The notes under the pieces were generated by a model, which saw only the letters and a program-made list of their open reading frames with translations, did no database searches and was not told the origin of the DNA. Made by a program: the position numbers and the translations under genes. Of a DNA stretch of 64,000 nt, positions 35,174 through 44,177 are shown one piece after another. The first letter of the stretch is position 1. Each line of letters begins with the position of its first letter. The DNA comes from Glycocaulis abyssi. Lineage in GTDB: Bacteria; Pseudomonadota; Alphaproteobacteria; Caulobacterales; Maricaulaceae. The stretch is taken from contig NZ_CP163421.1 in assembly GCF_041429775.1 (NCBI RefSeq), positions 1,240,001 through 1,304,000 on the forward strand, in the 5' to 3' direction.

Positions 35174-36699
35174 TCGGCAGGCTCCGCCAGCGGAGAAATG
35201 TGAGGATGCACAGCGCGCGCGTCGGCGAGCGTCAGGCGGGTATGGGCGGCCACTGCTGCCGTCGCGGGACAATCGCTGCGGAAATGCCCGCCCCGGCTCT
35301 CGGTGCGGGTCAACGCCCCCGCCGCCACAAAACGCGCGGCGATCAGCGCATCGGCCTCGCCATGAGCGGCTTCCAGCGTGTCGATAAGATCAATCAGGCG
35401 GGCGAGCCCCGCCGCCTCACGCTCCACGCCCGCCTGCATCGCCATGGCGGCACGCAAGCGCGCCAGAGCGTCAGCGGGCAGCGCCGGGGCCGGATCGGCC
35501 TCAACCGGCGTCAGCGCACGCTGGGAGGCGTTCTTCAGCGCCTCTGCCGCACGCCGTCCGAAGACGAGACCTTCCAGCAAGGAGTTGGAGGCCAGCCGGT
35601 TCGCGCCATGCACGCCGGTGGAGGCGCACTCACCCACGGCCCACAGGCCCGGCACGCCGGTAAAGCCATCTGTGTCCGTCGCCACACCGCCCATATGATA
35701 GTGCGCAGCAGGCGCGACCGGGATGGGCTCAAGGCGCGGATCAATGCCCGCCGCCATGCAGGCAGCAAACACGGCCGGGAAGCGATCGGGGAACTCCTCG
35801 CCCACCGCCGCACGGGCATCGAGATAGGCTCCGCGCCCGGTCTTCACCTGACGGTGGACAGCGCGGGCCACCACATCGCGCGGGGCGAGCTCTGCATCGG
35901 CGTGAACGCCGCGCATGAAGCGATGGCCTTTGGCGTCGATGAGCGTGGCCCCCTCCCCGCGCAGGGCTTCGGTGGCGAGCGGTGCCGGATCGCGGCCCAC
36001 ATCAATGGCGGTCGGGTGGAACTGGACAAATTCCGGGTCCTGAATGACCGCGCCGAGCCGTGCCGCCCAGGCCAGAGCCTGCCCCTGGCTGCTGGCGGGC
36101 GTGGTCGTCACGCCATAAAGCCCGCACAGGCTTCCCGTGGCCAGCACCACATCGCTGGCGAGGAGGTCATGGCGTTTGCCTGACGGATCAAACGCGATCA
36201 CGCCTGCACAGCCGCCTTTTTCATCGGGGATCAGGCCGGCTGCACGCCAGCCCTCGCGGATCTCGATATGGGGCGCGGCTTGAACGGCGCGGATGAGCGC
36301 GGCGAGAATGCCCGCCCCTGCCTGATCGCCCTTCACCCGCGCCACGCGGGCACGCGAATGCGCGGCTTCGCGCGACAATGCCCAGCCGCCGTCCGCCTCG
36401 CGCTCGAACGGCGCGCCCAGCGCATAGAGCGCCTCGATCTCGGCAGGTCCGGCTTCGGCCAGAAGGCGCGCTGCCGCCTCATCGACCAGCCCGGCGCCAG
36501 CGGCAATCGTGTCGCGCGCATGCAAGGACGGGCTGTCATCGCCCCCCAGCGCTGCGGCCACCCCGCCCTGCGCCCAGCCGGTGGAGCTGCTCCTCCCCAG
36601 CCTTGCCCCCGTCAGCAGGACCACCCGGCGCGGGGCGGCATGCAGCGCGGTCCAAAGACCCGCTATGCCAGCGCCAATGATGATGAGGGGATGGTTCAC
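35170..36699 (-). CDS. nadB: L-aspartate oxidase
   Basis: The 509-residue flavoenzyme oxidises aspartate to iminoaspartate for quinolinate synthesis. It has the FAD motif IIGAGIAGLWTALHA at the N-terminus, TGWAQGGVAAAL, FVQFHPTAI and the GANRLASNSLLEGLVFGRRAAEAL motif near residue 375, with HYHMGGV. It lies between nadA and nadC with a repeat element in front of it (36717-36776). Cytosolic, acting with NadA. Confidence 0.96.
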   Translation of the reverse strand: MNHPLIIIGAGIAGLWTALHAAPRRVVLLTGARLGRSSSTGWAQGGVAAALGGDDSPSLHARDTIAAGAGLVDEAAARLLAEAGPAEIEALYALGAPFEREADGGWALSREAAHSRARVARVKGDQAGAGILAALIRAVQAAPHIEIREGWRAAGLIPDEKGGCAGVIAFDPSGKRHDLLASDVVLATGSLCGLYGVTTTPASSQGQALAWAARLGAVIQDPEFVQFHPTAIDVGRDPAPLATEALRGEGATLIDAKGHRFMRGVHADAELAPRDVVARAVHRQVKTGRGAYLDARAAVGEEFPDRFPAVFAACMAAGIDPRLEPIPVAPAAHYHMGGVATDTDGFTGVPGLWAVGECASTGVHGANRLASNSLLEGLVFGRRAAEALKNASQRALTPVEADPAPALPADALARLRAAMAMQAGVEREAAGLARLIDLIDTLEAAHGEADALIAARFVAAGALTRTESRGGHFRSDCPATAAVAAHTRLTLADARAVHPHISPLAEPAE

Positions 36700-36716
36700 G
36701 GGAAAACCTCAATTAA

Positions 36717-36776
36717 GCGTTTCACCGGCGCAAGCCGGTGCCCAGTTTTTCTGGGTCCCGGCGTTCGCCGGGAAAA
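36717..36776 (-). repeat. Palindromic repeat family copy 1 (between nadA and nadB)
   Basis: Three hairpins: CACCGGC-GCAA-GCCGGTG (36723-36740), CCCAG-TTTTT-CTGGG, CCCGGCG-TT-CGCCGGG (36757-36772). Its reverse complement aligns almost throughout with the element at 60822-60884. It interrupts the nad operon and may give RNA stability or partial termination. Confidence 0.8.
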
Positions 36777-36790
36777 CGAGAAATGAGTGA

Positions 36791-37918
36791 CTAAACCCTC
36801 ACATAGGGGATGGAGACGGCAGGTTTGCTGGTATCGAAGGCGGGCGGCTTGCCAAGCGAGGGCAGCGCCAGCATGGCGTCTACACTGGCCTTGGCGCGCG
36901 TCGCGATTCCCGGATCGACATGGACTTCATGCTTCATGTCACGCAGCGCCTCATAGATGCCGCGCAGCGTGATGCGCTTCATGTGAGGGCAGAGATTGCA
37001 GGGCTTTACGAAGTTCACGCCCGGATTTTCCACCGCCACATTATCGCTCATCGAGCACTCGGTGATGAGGATGGCCGTTTGCGGCTGGTGGTCCTTCACA
37101 TAAGCCGCCATCGCGCCGGTGGAGCCGGCAAAGTCAGCGGCTTTGAGCACGTCTGGCGGGCACTCAGGGTGCGTGATGATCATGGCTTCGGGGTGGGCGG
37201 CGCGAAGGGTCTCGATATCTTCCACCGTGAACTGCTCATGCACCTCGCAGGAGCCTTTCCAGGTGAGGATGCGGATGCCGGTCTGGCTCGCGACATTCTT
37301 GGCCAGATACTCGTCCGGAATGAGGATGACCGTGTCGGTATTCCATTCCGCCGCAATGGCTTCGACCACTTGCACCGCGTTCGACGAGGTGCAGCAAATG
37401 TCGGAATACGCCTTCACCTCGGCCGAGGTGTTCACATAGGTGACGATCGGATAATCGGGATAAGCCTCTCGGATAGCGCGCACATTCGCGCCGGTGATGG
37501 ATGCGGCGAGCGAACAGCCCGCGCGCTCATCGGGGATCAGCACGGTCTTTTCCGGCGAGAGGATTTTCGCCGTCTCGGCCATGAAGTGGACGCCGGCCTG
37601 CACGATAACGCGGGCTTCGGTTTTCGCCGCTTCCTGCGCGAGTTTGAGCGAGTCACCCATGATATCGCCCACCGTGTGGAAGATGTCGGCGGTCATGTAA
37701 TTATGGGCGAGGATGACGGCGCCGCGCTCGACTTTCAGGCGGTTGATCGCGTCGATCAGCGGCGCATGCAGCGGCCACTCCATCAGCGTCACCACTGATT
37801 TCACCTTCTCATAGAGGTGATCGGTGCGCGCCTTCACCCCCGCATCATAAACCAGCGTATCGGCTTCGGGCCATGCATTATCAAGGGTTTGCAGGCGGGT
37901 CGGGTCGTGCCGGTCCAT
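36791..37918 (-). CDS. nadA: Quinolinate synthase A
   Basis: The 375-residue enzyme condenses iminoaspartate with dihydroxyacetone phosphate to quinolinate using a [4Fe-4S] cluster. Signatures: [63 protein letters not shown], and the third cysteine region [17 protein letters not shown] 37918 is the natural start. First gene of the nad operon, with two candidate operator sites upstream. Confidence 0.96.
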   Translation of the reverse strand: MDRHDPTRLQTLDNAWPEADTLVYDAGVKARTDHLYEKVKSVVTLMEWPLHAPLIDAINRLKVERGAVILAHNYMTADIFHTVGDIMGDSLKLAQEAAKTEARVIVQAGVHFMAETAKILSPEKTVLIPDERAGCSLAASITGANVRAIREAYPDYPIVTYVNTSAEVKAYSDICCTSSNAVQVVEAIAAEWNTDTVILIPDEYLAKNVASQTGIRILTWKGSCEVHEQFTVEDIETLRAAHPEAMIITHPECPPDVLKAADFAGSTGAMAAYVKDHQPQTAILITECSMSDNVAVENPGVNFVKPCNLCPHMKRITLRGIYEALRDMKHEVHVDPGIATRAKASVDAMLALPSLGKPPAFDTSKPAVSIPYVRV

Positions 37919-37946
37919 CGCGTCTCATCCTCTCCCTGCCCTCTTT

Positions 37947-37961
37947 TGCTCATTTTGAGCA
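37947..37961. promoter_or_regulatory. Candidate nadA operator 1 (TGCTCA-TTT-TGAGCA)
   Basis: A perfect 15-base palindrome centred at 37954, about 36 bp before the nadA start. Matched by a second imperfect copy 63 bp further upstream. It likely binds a dimeric regulator of NAD synthesis, such as NadQ or NrtR, but the protein is not in the window. Confidence 0.6.
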
Positions 37962-38009
37962 TTACGAGGGGCCAGAAAATCGGCGGGCCGTTTACCGGTC
38001 TCGCCGTTA

Positions 38010-38024
38010 TGCTCTTTATGAGCC
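38010..38024. promoter_or_regulatory. Candidate nadA operator 2 (TGCTCTTTATGAGCC)
   Basis: Agrees with operator 1 at 12 of 15 positions and is centred at 38017. The 63-bp spacing equals about six helical turns, so both sites face the same side of the DNA. Confidence 0.5.
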
Positions 38025-38106
38025 TAAGGTGGGACGTTTCTACGCCCGCACAAGGGGGGATGCAAGACAGTTTTCTTACACCCCATCGTGAGAAGCGCGG
38101 GTACGC

Positions 38107-38667
38107 CTATCTCACACGCCCATAGCGCAGCAGCACGACATCCTTTTTCATGGGCCGGGCTTCCAGCAGGGAGAGTTTCCTTTGCTCCGCCCATTGCTTG
38201 AACAGCGGCACACCCTCTCCCAGCAATAGCGGCGCAATGCCGATGCGGTACTCGTCAAACAGATCCGCCTCGATCAGCGGACGGGCCAGGTCCGCACTGC
38301 CGAAAAGATAGAGGTCCTTGCCGCCTTCGGCCTTCAGCCGCGTGATCTCCGCCACCGGGTCGGTGTTGAACATTGTCACGTTGGACCAGTCGGAGCGCTC
38401 CACCGTGCGCGAGAAGACATATTTCGGCAGCGTGTTCATGAAATGGGCGACATTGGCCTCCGGCCCGTCCGCCGCTGCCGGCCAGTGGCTCGCCATCAGA
38501 TCGTGGGTGCGCCGTCCGAACACCATGGCGCCCATCGCCTCGCCCTGCTGCATGGAGAGCGCCTCCATATCCTCGCTCCAGGCATCGGCCATCCACGCAA
38601 TATCATGGCCGGGGCCTTCAAACCGGCCATCGAGGCCCATCAGATTCCACATGATCAGCTTGCGCAT
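38107..38667 (-). CDS. Dihydrofolate reductase/RibD-C-like domain protein
   Basis: The 186-residue product fits the RibD C-terminal/DHFR-like fold: KLIMWNLMGLDGRFEGPGHDI at the N-terminus, AMVFGRRTHDLMASHW near 55, and GKDLYLFGSADLARPLIEADLFDEYRIGIAPLLLGEGVPLF near the end. It probably reduces a small molecule with NADPH; it is not the housekeeping folA. I chose ATG 38667, with GAGGA about 8 bp before it; a GTG at 38682 overlaps the upstream stop. It forms an operon with the SRPBCC gene. Confidence 0.85.
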   Translation of the reverse strand: MRKLIMWNLMGLDGRFEGPGHDIAWMADAWSEDMEALSMQQGEAMGAMVFGRRTHDLMASHWPAAADGPEANVAHFMNTLPKYVFSRTVERSDWSNVTMFNTDPVAEITRLKAEGGKDLYLFGSADLARPLIEADLFDEYRIGIAPLLLGEGVPLFKQWAEQRKLSLLEARPMKKDVVLLRYGRVR

Positions 38668-38678
38668 GGGCGCTGTCC

Positions 38679-39131
38679 TCACGCCGCGCGGGCGAGTTCG
38701 CCGGCAAGATTATCAAGCGAAGCGCCATAGCCGTGGCGATAGCCGTCGGCCATGCCGGGCACAAACTCTGTCACCTGGCAGGTCACGATCTGGCGGGTGC
38801 CCTTGCCGTCTGCAGCCAGCGAGACGCTGACCAGCGCCGCACACATCGGTTTTCCGGCCTCGCTGATGGTTTCGGCCAAGACGATCCGCTCGTTCTGGAC
38901 AATATCGAGATAGAGGACTTCGGCCTGAAACCGCAGATCACCCTTCGCGCCGCAGCGGGCGAGATCACGCCCGCCAACGCGGAAATCGGATTGCTCATAG
39001 CGCAGCTCATGGTCCGGGCCGGGCACGGCCCAGCGGCTCATCGCCTCGCTATCCGCCCAGGCCGCGAACACCTGCTCCGGCGTTGCATCATAGGTGCGGT
39101 CGAACCGCACCGTGTCGTGGGAAAGGGTCAT
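38679..39131 (-). CDS. SRPBCC domain protein
   Basis: The 150-residue protein has an AHSA1-type START-like fold: VRFDRTYDATPEQVFAAWADSEAMSRWAVPGPDHELRY and a C-terminal GYGASLDNLAGEL helix. It starts at ATG 39131, not at the longer open frame, which overlaps the HxlR promoter region. It forms an operon with the DHFR-like gene and is divergent from HxlR, the usual regulator arrangement. Confidence 0.85.
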   Translation of the reverse strand: MTLSHDTVRFDRTYDATPEQVFAAWADSEAMSRWAVPGPDHELRYEQSDFRVGGRDLARCGAKGDLRFQAEVLYLDIVQNERIVLAETISEAGKPMCAALVSVSLAADGKGTRQIVTCQVTEFVPGMADGYRHGYGASLDNLAGELARAA

Positions 39132-39227
39132 GGCTGGGCCTCCAAACCAATTGCGTTTATCAACTGGTTGCAGCATGCTTCGAACCACATCAGATATGCA
39201 AGTGGTTTTTGAGGGAAATTGCAGGCC

Positions 39228-39722
39228 ATGGCCGATGCGCCCCGTTCGGGCTGTCCGATCAATCTGTCGGTGGAGGTGTTCGGCGATCGCTGGAGCCTGC
39301 TCATCCTGCGCGACATGATCTTTGGCGGGCGCAGGCACTTCCTCGACCTGATGAAGAACCAGGAAGGCATCTCGACCAATATTCTCGGAGACCGGCTCAA
39401 ACGCCTTGTCGCGCTCGGCATGCTGACCGCTGCGCCGGACCCCACTCACCGGCAGCGCATGATCTATTCGCTGACCGAACAGGCGATCCAGCTGATCCCG
39501 ATAATGGCGCACTTAGGCGCGTGGGGGCGCAGGCATCTGCCCGTCACCCCTGCCCTTTCGATCCGCGCGCAAGTGCTGGAGGAAGGCGGCCCGGCCATGT
39601 GGGAGGACTTCATGGAGGATTTGCGCGCCGAGCACCTCGGCCAGCCGCGCAAAGACCCGTCACGCCCACGGGTGCGCGACCGGCTGCAGGCGGCCTATGA
39701 AGCGATAGCGGGGGAAGGGTGA
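39228..39722 (+). CDS. HxlR family transcriptional regulator
   Basis: The 164-residue protein has an HxlR winged helix: CPINLSVEVFGDRWSLLILRDMIFGG, then LMKNQEGISTNILGDRLKRLVALGML and the wing DPTHRQRMIYSLTEQAIQL. A Cys near the N-terminus (SGCPINL) is common in redox-sensing HxlR proteins. ATG 39228 is preceded by GAGGG 12 bp away; a TTG at 39219 is alternative. The gap with the SRPBCC gene contains two copies of CAA(C/G)TGGTT (39160s and 39200s), candidate sites. Confidence 0.88.
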   Translation: MADAPRSGCPINLSVEVFGDRWSLLILRDMIFGGRRHFLDLMKNQEGISTNILGDRLKRLVALGMLTAAPDPTHRQRMIYSLTEQAIQLIPIMAHLGAWGRRHLPVTPALSIRAQVLEEGGPAMWEDFMEDLRAEHLGQPRKDPSRPRVRDRLQAAYEAIAGEG

Positions 39723-39805
39723 CACCGCCTGATCTGCGGCTTGATTGCGGGCGCGGGCGCGCCTAGGTTCGCGCGCGATTTTCCAACCCGCCGGAAACAT
39801 GTGTC

Positions 39806-40687
39806 ATGGTCGAGCAAAAAGCCCCGTCCTTTCAGGACCTGATCCTGACGCTCCAGCACTACTGGGCGAAGCAGGGCTGCGCCATTCTCCAGCCCTATGA
39901 CACCGAAGTCGGCGCCGGCACGCTGCACCCGGCCACCACGCTGCGCTCGCTGGGGCCGAAGCCGTGGCGGGCGGCCTATGTGCAGCCCTCGCGCCGTCCG
40001 GGCGACGGGCGCTATGGCGAGAACCCCAATAGGCTGCAGCATTATTACCAGTTCCAGGTGCTCCTGAAGCCCTGCCCGGCCGATATTCAGGACCTTTATC
40101 TCGGCTCTCTCGATGCGCTCGGCATCGACCGGCGCCTGCACGATGTGCGCTTTGTGGAGGATGACTGGGAGAACCCGACCGTCGGCGCGTGGGGGCTTGG
40201 CTGGGAGGTCTGGTGCGACGGGATGGAGGTCAGCCAGTTTACTTACTTTCAGCAGGTCGGCGGGCTGGATGTGGAGCTGGTCTCCGGCGAGCTGACATAC
40301 GGGCTCGAACGCCTCGCCATGTATGTGCAGGGCGTGGAGAATGTCTACGATCTCGATTTCAACGGCGCGGGCCTGACCTACGGCAATGTGTTCCTTGAAA
40401 ACGAGCGCCAGCACTCCGCCTTCAATTTCGAGCATGCCGATGTCGACATGCTGATCGAATGGTTCAAGGGCGCGGAAAAGCAGTGCATGGCGCTGCTCAG
40501 CCTGCCGACGCCCCTGCCCCTGCCCGCCTATGACTGGTGCCTGAAAGCCTCCCATCTCTTCAACCTCGTCGATGCGCGCGGCGCGATCTCGGTCGCTGAA
40601 CGCGCCAGCTGGATCGCGCGGGTGCGTGAGCTCGCCAAGGGCTGCGCCAGCGCCTGGGTGGAACAGCAGAAAAAGGATGCTGCGTGA
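39806..40687 (+). CDS. glyQ: Glycine-tRNA ligase alpha subunit
   Basis: The 293-residue alpha subunit carries the class II catalytic core: [52 protein letters not shown], and [30 protein letters not shown]. It works with GlyS as an alpha2beta2 enzyme. glyS lies 1.2 kb downstream, separated by two GST genes. The TGA overlaps the next ATG by one base. Confidence 0.97.
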   Translation: MVEQKAPSFQDLILTLQHYWAKQGCAILQPYDTEVGAGTLHPATTLRSLGPKPWRAAYVQPSRRPGDGRYGENPNRLQHYYQFQVLLKPCPADIQDLYLGSLDALGIDRRLHDVRFVEDDWENPTVGAWGLGWEVWCDGMEVSQFTYFQQVGGLDVELVSGELTYGLERLAMYVQGVENVYDLDFNGAGLTYGNVFLENERQHSAFNFEHADVDMLIEWFKGAEKQCMALLSLPTPLPLPAYDWCLKASHLFNLVDARGAISVAERASWIARVRELAKGCASAWVEQQKKDAA

Positions 40688-41283
40688 TGAGTGTGAAGCT
40701 TTACCACAACCCGCAATCGCGCGCCGTGATGATGCACTGGCTGCTGGAGGAGATCGGCTGCCCCTACGAGCTGGTCCCCGTCCAGTATGATGACGGCTCG
40801 ATGCGCTCGGATTCCTTCCTGAAGCTCAACCCGATGGGCAAGATTCCGGTGCTGGTCGACGGCGAGACGGTGGTGACCGAAACGGTCGCCATCGCGCTCT
40901 ATCTCGCTGACAGGTTCAAGACCCCCAACGATCTTGCTCCTGCCATCAATGACGCCACGCGCGGCGATTATCTGCGCTGGATCGCCTTCCAGTCGGGCGC
41001 GGTGGAACCGGCCATGATGCAGGCGGGCGCCAAGTTCGAGGCCAAGCGCGAACAGGCTGGCTGGGGCTCAGCCGAGCTGGTGGTGGACGTGCTCGAACAG
41101 CGTATTTCCAGGGCGAGCCCGTGGCTGCTGGGCGACAAGTTCTCCGCAGCTGACGTGGTGCTCGGCGGATCGCTGAGCTGGGCGGTGGGGTGGAAACTCT
41201 TCCCCGCGCGCCCCGGATTTGCAGACTATCTCGAACGCCTGACCAACCGGCCCGCTTACAAGCGCGCTTTCGCCACCAGCTAG
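40687..41283 (+). CDS. Glutathione S-transferase family protein
   Basis: The 198-residue protein has the thioredoxin-like N-terminal GST domain (VKLYHNPQSRAVMMHWLLEEIGCPYELV, LNPMGKIPVLVDGETVVTETVAIALYLAD) and an all-helical C-terminal half. A Ser/Cys position near SRAV would hold glutathione. ATG 40687 shares one base with the glyQ stop. Its C-terminal DKFSAADVVLGGSLSWAVG is typical. It is one of two GSTs placed between glyQ and glyS. Confidence 0.9.
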   Translation: MSVKLYHNPQSRAVMMHWLLEEIGCPYELVPVQYDDGSMRSDSFLKLNPMGKIPVLVDGETVVTETVAIALYLADRFKTPNDLAPAINDATRGDYLRWIAFQSGAVEPAMMQAGAKFEAKREQAGWGSAELVVDVLEQRISRASPWLLGDKFSAADVVLGGSLSWAVGWKLFPARPGFADYLERLTNRPAYKRAFATS

Positions 41284-41298
41284 AAGGCCCCGACCCTC

Positions 41299-41904
41299 GT
41301 GAGTGACGCGAAAGACCTCATCGTCTGGCACGGCCCCAACACCCGCTCTACCGGCACGGTCTGGCTGGTGGAGGAGCTGGGCGTGCCTTACGAGCTGCGC
41401 AAGGTGGACGTGTTCGGCGGGGAAACGCGCGAGGCGGAGTTCCTGAAAATCAACCCCGCCGGCAAAGTTCCCGCCATCCGCCACAAGGGCAAGACGCTGA
41501 CCGAGATGGCCGCGATCTCGCTCTATCTGTGCGATGAGTTTCCCCAAGCCGGGCTTGCCCCGGCCATCGGCGACCCTCTGCGCGCCGATTACCTTTACTG
41601 GAGCGTGTTCCGCCCCGGCGTGCTGGAACCAGCCATCGTGACGAAAGCGCAGAACCTTGATGTCGATCCGCGCACGGTCGGCTGGGGTGAGTGGGAGACG
41701 GTGATCGGCCTCGTCGAGGCGGCACTTGAAAACGGTCCCTACCTGCTGGGAGAGCGCTTCTCTGCCGCCGATATTCTCATTGGCGGCGCGCTCGGCTGGC
41801 TCAAACACTTCAAGCTGATGCCGGACAATCCGCGCATCGACGACTATATCACCCGCCTGCACGCGCGGCCCGCCTATGCCCGCATGCAGGCCAGCAACCA
41901 GTAA
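41299..41904 (+). CDS. Glutathione S-transferase family protein (second)
   Basis: The 201-residue protein resembles its neighbour in domain order (VWHGPNTRSTGTVWLVEELGVPYELRKVDVFG, INPAGKVPAI, EMAAISLYLCDEF, GERFSAADILIGGAL). The start is GTG 41299. The two GSTs look like an old tandem duplication, with moderate divergence. Substrates unknown. It lies 18 bp before glyS. Confidence 0.9.
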   Translation: MSDAKDLIVWHGPNTRSTGTVWLVEELGVPYELRKVDVFGGETREAEFLKINPAGKVPAIRHKGKTLTEMAAISLYLCDEFPQAGLAPAIGDPLRADYLYWSVFRPGVLEPAIVTKAQNLDVDPRTVGWGEWETVIGLVEAALENGPYLLGERFSAADILIGGALGWLKHFKLMPDNPRIDDYITRLHARPAYARMQASNQ

Positions 41905-41922
41905 GAACCGGACGTACCGCCC

Positions 41923-44109
41923 TTGGCCCAGCTACTCATCGAACTCTTCTGCGAGGAAATCCCGGCCCGCATGCAGGCGCGGGCAGAGGAAGACCTTGCC
42001 CGGCTGATGGGCGAGGCGTTCAAGGCGGCGGGCCTTGGCGTGGATGCCCTCACAACCTTCTCCGGCCCGCGCCGTATCGGCCTGGTGGCCGAAGGCGTGC
42101 CTGCCCGCACGGCCGATGTGCGCGAGGAGCGCAAAGGCCCACGCGTTGGCTCGCCGGAACAGGCCGTGCAGGGCTTCCTGCGCGGGGCGGGGCTGGAAAG
42201 CCTCGACCAGTGCCGCATCGACAACACCCCCAAGGGTGATTTCTATGTCGCTGTCATCGAGAAGCCGGGCCGCGATGCCGGCGCGGTGATTGCCGAGGCG
42301 CTGGAAGCCGCGATCCGCAATTTCCCCTGGCCAAAATCGATGAAGTTTGGCGAAGGCGACAAGGCCCAGCGCTGGGTGCGGCCCCTGCACCGCATCATCT
42401 GCCTGCTGGATGGCAAGACCGTGCCGGTAAGCGTGTTCGGTATCGAAGCGTCAAACCTCACCGAAGGCCACCGCATCCACTCGAAGGGCGAACGGGTATT
42501 TGCCGTGAAGGACTATGCCGATTACGCAGCACGCTTGCGCGATAATGGCGTGGTGCTGACGCGCGCCGAGCGCTCCGCCATCATCCTAGAGGGGGCAAAG
42601 CGCGTCTGCGCGCAGGCCGGCCTTGAGCTGATCGAGGATGAGGGCCTGCTGGCCGAAGTGACGGGCCTTGCCGAATGGCCGGTCGCGGTGCTGGGCGAGA
42701 TCGACCCTGCCTTCCTCGACCTGCCGGCTGAAGTCATCGCGCTCACCATGAAGGTGCACCAGAAATACTTCGCCGTGCGCGATCCGAAGACCGGCAAAAT
42801 CGCCCCGAAATTTGTAAAAATCGCCAATCAGGACGCGACAGATGGCGGCAAGGCGATTGCCCACGGCGCGGCCCGCGTCGTCTCCGCGCGCCTGTCTGAT
42901 GCCCGCCATTTCTGGGACCTCGACCGCAAGCGCGGCCTTGAGGCGATGGCGGGTGAGCTTTCCAAGGTCACCTTCCACGAAAAGCTCGGTACGCTGGCCG
43001 ACAAGGTGGAGCGGGTCGCCGCGCTCGCGCGCGAACTTGCCCCGGCTGTGGGCGCTGACCCGGAGCTGGCATACCGCGCGGCGAAACTCGCCAAGGCCGA
43101 TCTCGTCAGCCAGATGGTCTATGAATTCCCCGAGCTGCAGGGCGTGATGGGGCGCTATTATGCGCTGGCGGCGGGTGAACCGGCCGAAATCGCCGACGCC
43201 ATCCGCGATCACTACAAGCCGCAAGGCCCGTCAGACGCGGTGCCGACAGCGCCGGTCAGCGCGGCGGTCGCGCTCGCCGACAAGCTCGATACGCTGGTCG
43301 GCTTCTGGGCGATCGATGAAAAACCCACCGGCTCGAAAGACCCGTTCGCCCTGCGGCGCGCGGCGCTGGGGGTGATCAGGATTCTTGAAGCGGGCGGCTA
43401 TCGTCTTCCGCTCCTGCAAGCCGTAAGCGACGTGAAATCAATCGAGCAGATGTTGAAGGCGGTCCGTTCGGATCGAGGAGCTATGGTCGCTCAGATCGAG
43501 CGAGCAAGGGACCTCCTTTCCTTCTTCGCGGACCGCCTCAAAGTTCACCTCCGCGACGAAGGCATACGCCACGACGTGATCGATGCGGTGTTCGCACGCA
43601 ATGATGACGACCTGGTACGGGTCACGAACAAGTCGCGGGCGCTACAGGCGTTTCTGGAGACCGAGGACGGGTCCACGCTGCTGGCTGCTTACAAACGGGT
43701 ACAGAACATTCTCTCGGCCGAGGAGAAGAAGGGCTTCAATTCGGTTGCATACGCTTCTGAAATACTGAGAGAAATTCCTGACCCGGATGATAATCTTTCG
43801 TGGTCGAACGAAGCTTTGGATGCCGCCCTGCTTGCAGCCATCGCCAAGACGGCCAACACGCCGCAAGAGAACACCCTTGTAAGTGAAATCCAGACCGCCG
43901 AGGCCGATGCCGCCAAGGCCCTCGAAGCTGAAAACTTTGAAGGCGCGATGCGGGCGCTGGCCACTTTACGCGCGCCGGTTGATGCCTTCTTCGAGGCGGT
44001 TACGGTGAATGCGGACGATCCCATGTTGCGGCGCAACAGACTTGTTCTATTGTCGCGCATCCGTGCGGCCGTTCAGGCCGTGGCAGATTTTGACAGGCTG
44101 GAAGGCTAG
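41923..44109 (+). CDS. glyS: Glycine-tRNA ligase beta subunit
   Basis: The 728-residue beta subunit starts at TTG 41923, where the family's N-terminus (AQLLIELFCEEIPARMQARAEEDL) begins, with no strong ribosome binding site, so it may depend on coupling to the GST gene 18 bp upstream. Conserved blocks include NFPWPKSMKFGEGDKAQRWVRPLHRIICLL, PAEVIALTMKVHQKYF and the C-terminal DALR-type anticodon-binding part (SFFADRLKVHLRDEGIRHDVIDAVFA). The region at about 43430-43860 has a visibly different, less GC-biased codon choice. Confidence 0.96.
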   Translation: MAQLLIELFCEEIPARMQARAEEDLARLMGEAFKAAGLGVDALTTFSGPRRIGLVAEGVPARTADVREERKGPRVGSPEQAVQGFLRGAGLESLDQCRIDNTPKGDFYVAVIEKPGRDAGAVIAEALEAAIRNFPWPKSMKFGEGDKAQRWVRPLHRIICLLDGKTVPVSVFGIEASNLTEGHRIHSKGERVFAVKDYADYAARLRDNGVVLTRAERSAIILEGAKRVCAQAGLELIEDEGLLAEVTGLAEWPVAVLGEIDPAFLDLPAEVIALTMKVHQKYFAVRDPKTGKIAPKFVKIANQDATDGGKAIAHGAARVVSARLSDARHFWDLDRKRGLEAMAGELSKVTFHEKLGTLADKVERVAALARELAPAVGADPELAYRAAKLAKADLVSQMVYEFPELQGVMGRYYALAAGEPAEIADAIRDHYKPQGPSDAVPTAPVSAAVALADKLDTLVGFWAIDEKPTGSKDPFALRRAALGVIRILEAGGYRLPLLQAVSDVKSIEQMLKAVRSDRGAMVAQIERARDLLSFFADRLKVHLRDEGIRHDVIDAVFARNDDDLVRVTNKSRALQAFLETEDGSTLLAAYKRVQNILSAEEKKGFNSVAYASEILREIPDPDDNLSWSNEALDAALLAAIAKTANTPQENTLVSEIQTAEADAAKALEAENFEGAMRALATLRAPVDAFFEAVTVNADDPMLRRNRLVLLSRIRAAVQAVADFDRLEG

Positions 44110-44177
44110 GCAGGCGCCCGGCACATCACATGACCGCCCCGGCGCGGCGGACCTTAGGAAGAGCGAGTACACTGGCG

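Noticed and set aside
37000-38106. Riboswitch for nadA
   Set aside because: No NAD-II or similar consensus is seen; the upstream region is better explained by protein operators.
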